From assembly GCA_023248915.1 (NCBI GenBank), contig JAHFDQ010000347.1, positions 1 through 6,824 of the forward strand: 6,824 bases of DNA, given 5' to 3'. The stretch's first letter is position 1. Every line of letters begins with the position of its first letter. Under the pieces are notes generated by a model that was given only the letters and a program-made list of their open reading frames with translations, did not search any database and was not told the DNA's origin. This document shows positions 1 through 6,500 of the stretch, one piece after another. Source of the DNA: Archangiaceae bacterium. Its GTDB lineage: Bacteria > Myxococcota > Myxococcia > Myxococcales > Myxococcaceae. A program made the translations under genes and the position numbers.

Positions 1-2
1 AG

Positions 3-701
3 GCGAGGGACAGGTCCTGGGCGATCGAGGCTCCGCGCGAGCGGCTGCTCCGCCTGGGTTCTTCGGCCCTCACCGATCCGGAGCTCCTGGCCGTGTTGTT
101 CGGGTCGACCCGGCAGCGGCCGTCTCAGCTCGACGTGGCCGACGCCCTCTTGGCCGCGGGGGGCGGGCTGAAGGCGCTCGCGCTGCTCGATCCGCACGAG
201 CTGTGCGGCCTGGAAGGGCTGGGCGCCGCGCGGGCCAGCCAATTGGTGGCCGCCCTCGAGCTGTCGCGCCGGGTGCAGAAGGCGGGCGAGGCGCGGCCCC
301 GGCTCACCACGCCCGCCGAGCTGTACCGCTACCTGCGGCCGGCCCTGGACTGCCAGCGCCGCGAGGTCTTCCACGTGCTCTGCTTCAACTCGCGCAACGT
401 GCTCTTGCGAGACGCATGCGTGGCCGAAGGCACCGTCAACGCCTGCCCGGTCGACCCGCGCGAGGTGTTCGGCGCGGCGCTCACCGCCCGGGCCACCGCC
501 ATCGCCCTGGCCCACAATCACCCGGCCGGCGACCCCGAACCCTCGGCGCACGACGTGGCGATGACGCGGCAGCTCGCGAGCGGCGCCCGGCTGCTCGGCC
601 TGAAGCTGCTCGACCACCTCGTCGTCGGCGACGGCGCGTACACCTCGATGCGGTTGAGCGGCCAGCTCACCGACTGGGACGAGGCGGGAGCACTCCTGTG
701 A
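3..701 (+). CDS. radC: RadC family JAMM/MPN-domain protein, 5' truncated by the window edge
   Basis: The frame is open from the first complete codon at 3 to a TGA at 699-701, giving 232 visible residues. The start codon lies upstream. A GTG at 93 is not the start, because the residues before it (PRERLLRLG, then ALTDPELLAVLFG) are the conserved RadC N-terminus, so perhaps only 10-20 residues are missing. The N-terminal half has a helix-hairpin-helix-like segment (LEGLGAARASQLVAALELSRR). The C-terminal half is the JAB/MPN domain with the metal motif HNHPAGDPEPSAHD (visible residues 171-184; His171, His173, Ser181, Asp184), a PREVF glutamate before it and the typical LDHLVVGDGAYTSM end. The family is predicted to be a zinc metalloprotein. 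Its role is unsettled: the original E. coli radC repair phenotype was traced to a recG allele. The gene overlaps recQ by four bases, which suggests an operon. Family assignment is secure; function is not. Confidence 0.95.
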   Translation, partial: ARDRSWAIEAPRERLLRLGSSALTDPELLAVLFGSTRQRPSQLDVADALLAAGGGLKALALLDPHELCGLEGLGAARASQLVAALELSRRVQKAGEARPRLTTPAELYRYLRPALDCQRREVFHVLCFNSRNVLLRDACVAEGTVNACPVDPREVFGAALTARATAIALAHNHPAGDPEPSAHDVAMTRQLASGARLLGLKLLDHLVVGDGAYTSMRLSGQLTDWDEAGALL

Positions 702-2773
702 CGGCGCCGGCCACCGCCGCGCCCTGGTGTCAGGAAAGGAGGCTGACCCTGGGCGAGGAGCCAGCGCTGTCGCCCCCGCCGCAAAGCCTCGACGCCGCTC
801 TGGCGGGCCTGTCGAGGCACTTCGGTCACACCTCGTTCCGCCCTGGCCAGGCCGAGGTGGTGAGCGCGGTGCTGACCGGACGGAACGTGGTGGGGGTGAT
901 GCCCACCGGGGCCGGGAAGAGCCTCTGCTTTCAGCTCCCCGCGCTGTTGCTGCCAGGCCTCACCGTGGTGGTGTCGCCGCTCATCGCGCTGATGCACGAC
1001 CAGGTGTCGCAGTTGTCCGCGCGGGGAATTCCCGCAACCTACGTCTGCTCGGCGCAGACCGAGCTGGAACGCGCCGAGAGGTTGCGGCGCCTGCGCAACC
1101 TCGAGGTCCGACTGGTGTACGTCGCTCCCGAACGGTTTCGCAGCGCGGCCTTCGTCGCCGCCCTCGCCGCGTGCCCAGTGAGCCTGTTCGCCGTCGACGA
1201 GGCCCACTGCATCTCGCACTGGGGCCACGACTTCCGCCCCGACTACGGGCTGCTAGGCCAGGTGCGGCGCGACCTGAGGCCCGACCGCACCGTGGCGCTG
1301 ACCGCCACCGCCACCCCCGAAGTCCGCGCCGACATCGCTCGGTCCCTGCGCCTCAAAGATCCTGCCTTCTTCGTCGCCGGGTTCGACCGGCCAAACCTGT
1401 TCCTCGAGGTGCGCCCGGTCGGCGGCGAGGCCGACAAGCGCGACGCTTGCGTGGCCTACGCCCGCGAGGGCGGAGCGGGCATCGTCTATTGCTCCACCCG
1501 GAGGAGCGCCGAAGGCCTGTTCGCCGCCCTGAATGCTCGGGGCCTGTCCCCGGTGCTGTACCACGCAGGGCTCGGGGACGAAGCGCGGCGCCGCGCCCAG
1601 GACGACTTCATGGCCTCGTCCGACCGCATCGCCGTGGCCACCAACGCCTTCGGCATGGGCATCGACAAGCCCGACTTGCGCTTCGTGGTGCACGCCGCCG
1701 TCCCCCGCACGGTCGAGGCCTACTACCAGGAGATTGGCCGGGCGGGGCGCGACGGTCTGCCGGCGCGCGCGGCGCTGCTGTTCAACCACGCCGACGTCTT
1801 CACCCAGGAACGGCTCGTCCGCGCCAGCTACCCGCCCGACGCCGTCTTCTCAGACGTTTGGGGGGCCCTGCTCGCCGAAGGCGGCCGCTTCGGCGGGCTG
1901 CAGCGGCTGGCGGTGAGGGTCGGCGCTTCGGAGTGGGAAGTCTCGGCGGCCCTGCGCGTGCTCGAACAGGCGGGCCACCTGTGCTTCGAACGACCCGGGC
2001 AGGCCCCATGGCGCCTCGAGCTCACGGAAGCCAGCGCGTCCGCTCCGCCTGCGCCGCGGGAAACGAAGGCCGTGCTCGAGCAGGTCGTTCGGACGTTGGC
2101 GCCCAGCCGCTCCGGCGAGCTGACGCTCGAGGCGCTGGCGCTGGAAACGGGCCTGGGCGAGTCGGCGACCCGGCGGGCGTTGAGGGCCCTCGACCGCGCT
2201 GGCTGGCTGCGGGTGACGCGACCCGCCGGTGGAAGGCTCGCGCGTGCGACGACGGCGGCGCCGTTCGCCAGGCTGGGGCTCGACCTGACGACCACGCGCG
2301 CGCAGGAAAGGCGCGCGCTTCACCTGTTGTCCCGCATGACCGAGTACGCCTACTCGCGAAGCTGCCGGCGGGCATTTCTTCTGTCGTACTTCGGCGAACC
2401 GCGGCGCGGCACTTCTTGCGAGGGCTGCGACGTTTGCGTCTCGTCGCGGCACTCTCTTCCTGGCGTGGCCATCCCGTCTTCGGCCCCGGCCGAGCACAGC
2501 GTGTTCGCCGCCGACTCCCTTCGCCGCTGGCGGCGCGATCTGGCCCGCGACCTGGGCATCGCCCCTTACCTCGTCTTCGACGACCGGACGCTCCTGGCCC
2601 TGGCCGTGGCGCTGCCCATCGACCGCGCGGGCTTCCTCGCCGTCAAGGGCGCCGGTGAAGCCCGGTGGGAACGGTTCGGACTGAAGGTGGTCGAAGTGAG
2701 CCTGGCGGCTCGGGCCCGGGGAGACACGCCGCAACCGCCGGAGAAGAGCGCTCGGCGCCGGGCACGGCGCTGA
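698..2773 (+). CDS. recQ: ATP-dependent DNA helicase RecQ with displaced zinc site and HRDC domain
   Basis: A 691-residue superfamily 2, 3'-5' DNA helicase that unwinds recombination and stalled-fork intermediates in the cytoplasm. Numbering is from the GTG at 698. Visible motifs are FRPGQ (motif 0), PTGAGKS with Lys74 (Walker A), SPLIALMHDQ (Ia), DEAH 167-170 (II), TATATP 202-207 (III), STRRSAEGL (IV), ATNAFGMGIDKPD (V) and QEIGRAGRDG 344-353 (VI). Residues about 383-515 look like two winged-helix units. The zinc site SCRR...YFGE...SCEGCDVC follows, with Cys556, 574, 577 and 580. HRDC spans about 606-668, and the tail is Arg-rich. Zinc-site spacing matches E. coli RecQ (Cys380/397/400/403), but there the site lies about 50 residues after motif VI, versus about 200 here. 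The GTG start overlaps the radC stop and has GGGAG at 686-690. A CTG at 749 is a possible alternative. Codon use matches its neighbours. RecQ identity is certain; the exact start is not. Confidence 0.96.
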   Translation: MTAPATAAPWCQERRLTLGEEPALSPPPQSLDAALAGLSRHFGHTSFRPGQAEVVSAVLTGRNVVGVMPTGAGKSLCFQLPALLLPGLTVVVSPLIALMHDQVSQLSARGIPATYVCSAQTELERAERLRRLRNLEVRLVYVAPERFRSAAFVAALAACPVSLFAVDEAHCISHWGHDFRPDYGLLGQVRRDLRPDRTVALTATATPEVRADIARSLRLKDPAFFVAGFDRPNLFLEVRPVGGEADKRDACVAYAREGGAGIVYCSTRRSAEGLFAALNARGLSPVLYHAGLGDEARRRAQDDFMASSDRIAVATNAFGMGIDKPDLRFVVHAAVPRTVEAYYQEIGRAGRDGLPARAALLFNHADVFTQERLVRASYPPDAVFSDVWGALLAEGGRFGGLQRLAVRVGASEWEVSAALRVLEQAGHLCFERPGQAPWRLELTEASASAPPAPRETKAVLEQVVRTLAPSRSGELTLEALALETGLGESATRRALRALDRAGWLRVTRPAGGRLARATTAAPFARLGLDLTTTRAQERRALHLLSRMTEYAYSRSCRRAFLLSYFGEPRRGTSCEGCDVCVSSRHSLPGVAIPSSAPAEHSVFAADSLRRWRRDLARDLGIAPYLVFDDRTLLALAVALPIDRAGFLAVKGAGEARWERFGLKVVEVSLAARARGDTPQPPEKSARRRARR
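733..742 (+). promoter_or_regulatory. Strong Shine-Dalgarno-like sequence inside the recQ 5' end
   Basis: GGAAAGGAGG lies 35 bases inside recQ as called from the GTG at 698. It is a near-perfect anti-SD match and much stronger than the GGGAG at 686-690 that serves the GTG. The only in-frame start-like codon at good spacing is CTG at 749, six bases downstream; it would give 674 residues and lose only a low-complexity N-terminus before the conserved part. CTG starts are rare, so the GTG is preferred. This may be chance, or an internal ribosome-binding site. Confidence 0.35.
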
Positions 2774-2786
2774 AGGCCGCGCGGTC

Positions 2787-2801
2787 CGGGCACCATGCCC
2801 G
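2787..2801 (+). other. Small GC hairpin just after the recQ stop
   Basis: CGGGC (2787-2791) and GCCCG (2797-2801) flank the loop ACCAT. Past a 2x2 internal loop, CGG (2782-2784) can pair with CCG (2804-2806). It begins about 14 bases after the recQ TGA but has no T-run, so it could stabilise the mRNA end or be chance in GC-rich DNA. It is not a convincing intrinsic terminator. Confidence 0.25.
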
Positions 2802-2908
2802 CGCCGGAAGGTCGACAGGGAATCCACGTCGTGGTGCAGCGCAGGGCTGTGGCTGAGGGCAGGTACCCGGAAGGGGACGAACCGCACCGAGCGTCGATGG
2901 CCCGCTGA

Positions 2909-2982
2909 CCGGCATCGTCGAGCCTCCGGCGGTCCCAGGTCGGCGGAGGTTGCCCGGGGTCCTCGACGACTCGATGCGCCGG
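2909..2982. other. Nested inverted-repeat element, possible branched RNA fold
   Basis: TCGTCGAG (2915-2922) is perfectly complementary to CTCGACGA (2962-2969). Directly inside the left arm, CCTCCG (2923-2928) pairs with CGGAGG (2944-2949). Outside, CCGGCA (2909-2914) can pair with TG+CCGG in 2975-2982 across a two-base bulge and a five-base internal loop. Three stacked helices in 74 bases is more than the small stems nearby. No known RNA family is recognised. The pairing is also possible on the minus strand, so the strand is undetermined. Confidence 0.4.
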
Positions 2983-2989
2983 CCGGCCC

Positions 2990-3015
2990 GGAGCACCAGG
3001 CCGACCAGGTGCTCC
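2990..3015. other. Perfect-arm hairpin with CCGA loop
   Basis: GGAGCACC (2990-2997) and GGTGCTCC (3008-3015) are exact reverse complements. Inside them an A.A mismatch is followed by GG/CC pairs closing a CCGA tetraloop, so the whole 26 bases fold as ten pairs with one mismatch. Neither side carries a T-run, so it is not an intrinsic terminator by itself. It sits eight bases after the nested element and about 40 before the terminator-like hairpin. Confidence 0.45.
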
Positions 3016-3054
3016 ACCGATTGGCCCGGGCGCAGCGGTCGACGGCGACCCACC

Positions 3055-3085
3055 CTACCCCGGCGAGTTGCCGAGGTAGTTTTCT
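3055..3085 (+). terminator. Probable intrinsic terminator for plus-strand transcription
   Basis: CTACC (3055-3059), a C.A mismatch and CGGC (3061-3064) form the left arm. GAGTT is the loop. GCCG (3070-3073) and GGTAG (3075-3079) form the right arm, giving nine pairs with one mismatch. TTTTCT follows at once (3080-3085). On the minus strand the hairpin is followed by GC-rich sequence, so it is directional for the plus strand. It lies about 280 bases past the recQ stop, so it would end either a long radC-recQ 3' UTR or a separate short RNA from this gap. The short T-run lowers confidence. Confidence 0.55.
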
Positions 3086-3133
3086 AGTACGTAACGAGTA
3101 GAGCACTTGTAGTCTACATATTGCATTTAAGGC
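3079..3133. other. AT-rich island in high-GC DNA
   Basis: This roughly 55-base stretch is clearly AT-rich, unlike everything else in the window. It begins with the T-run of the terminator-like hairpin and contains the 11-base palindrome TGTAGTCTACA (3108-3118), the arms GTAGA/TCTAC (3098-3102 and 3113-3117) and TTGC/GCAA flanking ATTTAAG (3121-3135). It could be a protein-binding site, a promoter, an integration scar or simply unselected intergenic DNA. The best sigma70-like match (minus strand, TTGCCT, 18 bases, TACAAG) is weak. Confidence 0.45.
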
Positions 3134-3232
3134 AAGTACCGCCAGATTCGGACGCGGGGGGGCAGCCCGTCTCGGGCATCGGATTTCGGCACCCCAGGCG
3201 TCGGCCGGACATCGCTGGAGGTTGGCACCCCC

Positions 3233-3589
3233 CTACGGCTGGCCGACTCGGACTTCCCACCACCGCTTCACGCCGTACATTCCCGCCCCCACCAGCAGCG
3301 CCATTCCGAAGATGAGAGCGATGACCGCTAGACCGAAGGCCAGGCGCACTTCGGTCTCGGTCAGGTGGCCGTAGACATAGGCGCGGCGCAGCGGCGAGAG
3401 CAGCCCGGCGAGGTCCAGCACCCGCGCGGGCAGGGCCTCGAGCGCCAGCGAGGCCCGCTCGGACCAGCGGGTGGTGTGGTACCGGCGCACCAACTCGACG
3501 AAGACTCCCGTCACCAGGTAGAGACTCGAGAGCAGGGAAGCGTTCCCCAGCATGATGCGCACCAGCGGAAACCGGGGCGGCTCGGTCAC
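3233..3589 (-). CDS. Small membrane protein with two predicted transmembrane helices, function unknown
   Basis: A 118-residue protein of no family I recognise. The GTG start at 3589 lies one base after the TAG stop of the upstream TPR gene, with AGAGG four bases before it, so it is very likely co-translated. Longer in-frame reading upstream would overlap the TPR gene deeply and is not needed. The protein has a short N-terminus, a hydrophobic segment at about 16-34 (SLLSSLYLVTGVFVELV), and a charged amphipathic middle with repeated Leu/Arg (RWSERASLALEALPARVLDL). A longer, Gly-rich hydrophobic segment lies at about 83-106 (LAFGLAVIALIFGMALLVGAGMYG), followed by KRWWE at the boundary. There are no cysteines or evident catalytic motifs. 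The layout suits an accessory subunit of an inner-membrane complex, most naturally with its TPR neighbour; that is inference. Confidence 0.85.
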   Translation of the reverse strand: MTEPPRFPLVRIMLGNASLLSSLYLVTGVFVELVRRYHTTRWSERASLALEALPARVLDLAGLLSPLRRAYVYGHLTETEVRLAFGLAVIALIFGMALLVGAGMYGVKRWWEVRVGQP

Positions 3590-3590
3590 G

Positions 3591-6500
3591 CTACCTCTGG
3601 GCCAACCGCTTCCTGAGCGCCGCGGCGGCCTTCTTGGCCCGCGATACGTCGGCTTCGCTGCCGCCAATCTTCACGAAGGCCTCGTACTCGTCCACCGCGC
3701 GCTGGACGTCGCCTGACTCGCCACGGGCCCAAAGGTCGGCCAGCGCCAGCCTCGCCGCGCCGTACCCCGGCTCGAGCTCGATCGCGCGAGACAGCGACTC
3801 GGCGGCCTTGGCGTCGTCCTTCAACTTCAACGCCGCCAGGCCGAGCGCCAGGTGCGCCGTGCCCATCGCGGGGGCCAGCGCTACCGCTTCCTCGCCCGCC
3901 TTGCGCCCGTCGCGCAGTGCCCCGCTCGCCAACAGCACCCGCGCACGGGTGGCCTCGGCGAAGGCCCTATCCCACACCGGGCGCTTGCCTTCCGCCTTCG
4001 ACAGCTCGGCCAATTCCTTGGCGGCGCCCCGCCCCACCTGCGGCAGCCTGGCGAGGTGCCCCCCGATGGTGCCGCAGGCGCTCTTCGGGTCTTCCCGCAA
4101 CGCGGCCCCAAAAGCCTTCTCGGCCGTCGCCGAGTTGCCCCCCCGGATGAACGCCATGCCGATCTCGCAAAACGTTTCGGCGTCTTTGGGGTCGAGCTTG
4201 TTGGCCTTTTCGAGAGAGGCGAAGCCGGTCTTCGACTCACCCCGCGCGAACAACACCATCGCCCGCACCCGCTGAGCCCCCGGCTCGGACGGGTCGGCCT
4301 TGACCGCGCGAAAGCTGGGGACCTCGGCTTCCCTGGCGCGGCCCGACCGAAGGAGCGCGAACGCCAGGTCTCGGGACGCCTCGCCCGAGCCCGGGTTGTC
4401 GGCCACCCAAGCTTCCGCCTGCGCGAGCGCCTCGCCGGTGTTGCCCTGCGCCAGGTAGGCCCGCCCGAGCGCGTGCCGCGCCTCGCCATGCGACCCGTTC
4501 TTCGCGACTGCCTTCGTCAAAGGGTCGATCGCCAGGTCCGTCAGCCCGAGCTGCAGCAAGAGGCGCCCCAGCGCGCACGCCCCTTCGTAGTCCTGGGCGT
4601 CTTTCGCGGCCTCTTCGAACTGAGCCTTCGCCTTGTCCAGGGCGTTGCGCTTCCAGTAGAGCTGGCCGAGCGCGAGCCTGACCTCGGTGCGCCCGCGCTT
4701 GGCGGCGCCGAGCGTCTTCTCGAGCACTTCCTGCGCCTTGTCCGCCTGCCCGTCGGCGGCGTCGGCCAGGGCCAGGTACACCACCGCCTCGGTCGGAAAC
4801 TTTCCGTTGACCTGGGTGCGCGCCAGCTCGCCGCGCGCCTTCTTCCACTCGCCCACCTTCGCCCAGGCGATGCCCCGCACCAGGTACACTTTGCGCGCGT
4901 CGCCCGAGGCCTCGACCTTCGTCAGAAGCTCGCGTTCCCGGTCGCGCGCCAGGAGCACGCGACCCAGCCCTTCCTTCGCGTCGTCGCTCTTCGGCCGGGC
5001 CTTCAAGGCCGCCTCGAAGGCCTTCTGCGCGTCGTCCATCTGGCCGGCGGCGCGCGTGGCCTCGCCCAGCGCCATCGCGTACTCGAAGCCGAGGGCCGGG
5101 TGCAGCTTCTGGCCCGCGGTGAGCACCTTGATCGCCTCGTCGCCACGGCCCACCGACGCCAGCAGCCGGCCTCGCGCCAGCTCGCGGCGGGCCCGGGCCT
5201 CGGCCTCGAGGGCATCGCCTTCGGGCAGGGCCTCGACGTCCTTCAAGGCGTCGGCCTGCTCGCGGCCGAGCTCGAGGCGCGCCTGGGCCAGCCCCAGCAC
5301 CGCCTGGGGGTGCTCGCGCGAGGCCTGCACCGCGAGGGAGTAGAGCCTCGCCGCGTTCTCGTAGTCGCCGAATTCTCGGTAATAGTCGCCGAGCGCTACC
5401 AGCGCGCGCACGTTGCCGCTGCGCAGCTCGATGGCGCGCGACAGCCGCTTGATGCCTTCGTCCGTCTTCTTGTCGGCGAGCAGCACCCGCCCAGCGGCGG
5501 CGTTCACCTCGGCCGTGTCCAGCGTCGAGGCCAAGAGTTCTTTTTTCGCCTCGTCCTTGGCCCGCGCGTCGGCGAGGTGGAAGTCGGTCACCAACGCGAG
5601 CGCCGGCTGCTCGTCGCGCGCACCCGGGTGGGCGAGCGCGGACAGCGCGGCGACCTTGTCGTCGGCCGCCCCGCCGTGTTCGGCGTAGACGAGCCCGTCC
5701 GCGTAGGCGGTCAGCGCCCAGGCATCGGTCGACCCGTCGTCCGTCTCGGTGGCCAGCTTCAGCAACTCGAGGGCGGCCCGGTACGAGGCGCGGGTGTCGA
5801 GCGCGATGGCCTTTCGCGCTTCGGCGACCGCCGTCGGCAGGTCCATGCCCTTGTGCTTGACGCGCGAGTAGTAGAAGCCGCCACCGCCCGCCGCAGCCAC
5901 CACCAACACCACCGCCAGGCCACCCAGCTTCCAGCCATTGCGCTGCAGGAAGGTGCGGTCGGCCGCCGCTGCGGCCAGCTTCTCGCGCAGCTCGCGCTCG
6001 TATTCCTTGGCGATCGCCTCGGCCACGTGCGGCGCGACCTCGACCTTGGGCACTTCGATCGGTGCCGAGCTCTCGATCGCGTCGGGAATGTCGCCGAGCA
6101 GCGAACTCGACTCGGCGCGCGGCGGCGGGGGCCGCCGCATCGACGGCCGCGCCACCTCGACCGAAGCGTGCCCTCCGCGAGCCGAGGGCACGTCATCGAG
6201 TAGCCCCGGAGCCGAGACAATGACGGACTCGCTGAGCTGTTCCTGCGACGGGATGACGGTCGGCTGGGTCGGGCGCGGTTCGTCGTCGATCGGGGGAGGC
6301 GGCTTCACGTTCGGCGTTGCCCCGGCGCGCGCGGCAGCATCGGGCGGAGGCACCGGCAGCGCCGCCCCGGCGTCGGGACCGGTGAGCGCGTCGAAGGTCT
6401 TCGTCAGGCCCCGCACCGTTTCTCCTTGCGCGGCGGTCGGCGGCCCCACGCGAACTCCGGCCGGGTCGGTGGGAGGGCCGTCGGGCGCGGGCGTCGAGGC

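Larger units (their letters stand above)
2774..3232. other. Gene-free gap between convergent transcription units
   Basis: This stretch runs from the recQ stop to the stop of the minus-strand two-helix membrane protein. No frame shows a recognisable protein, a good start with ribosome-binding site and sustained coding bias. The first 300 bases are GC-rich and contain small hairpins (CGGGC/GCCCG at 2787-2801, CCAC/GTGG at 2824-2834, a GGAA-tetraloop stem at 2863-2878). Two larger dyads, a terminator-like hairpin and an AT-rich island follow, each listed separately. The last 100 bases hold a G-run (about 3155-3162), a short hairpin GCCCG/CGGGC at 3165-3177 and two copies of GGCACCCC about 34 bases apart (3188-3195 and 3224-3231). 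None of these gives a clear terminator for the minus-strand unit. Confidence 0.75.

Noticed and set aside
203..697. Upstream extension of the recQ frame over radC
   Set aside because: The translation is low-complexity Arg/Pro/Gly sequence antagonistic to the conserved RadC frame; RecQ homology begins only after about 780.
2296..2318. Eight-base inverted repeat GCGCGCGC around AGGAAAG inside recQ
   Set aside because: It encodes conserved-frame residues (TRAQERRAL) and alternating GC tracts pair with themselves easily; no reason to assign a function.
727..2658. A 643-residue plus-strand frame inside recQ
   Set aside because: It is in a different frame from the conserved helicase motifs and consists of Arg/Pro/Gly-rich shadow sequence.
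2854..2884. Resemblance to the SRP RNA apical hairpin (GGGCAGG, then CCGGAAGG)
   Set aside because: The GGAA tetraloop stem is present, but the conserved AGCAG strand of the SRP internal loop is replaced by GACGAAC, and the flanking sequences do not form the long SRP rod.
1850..3106. A 418-residue open frame on the minus strand across the recQ 3' half
   Set aside because: It overlaps the well-supported recQ zinc and HRDC coding region, has no recognisable domain and is rich in Arg/Pro/Ser as expected of a shadow frame.
3106..3135. Minus-strand sigma70-like promoter TTGCCT, 18 bases, TACAAG
   Set aside because: Both hexamers are only partial matches, and no credible minus-strand gene lies downstream.
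3121..3315. A 64-residue plus-strand frame starting at TTG
   Set aside because: No ribosome-binding site, Pro/Arg-rich composition without domain, and its end runs antisense into the membrane protein gene.
3852..6203. A 783-residue open frame on the plus strand, antisense to the TPR gene
   Set aside because: It lies wholly opposite a clear TPR gene, is dominated by Arg, Gly, Leu and His, shows no domain, and is what high-GC codon bias produces on the opposite strand.
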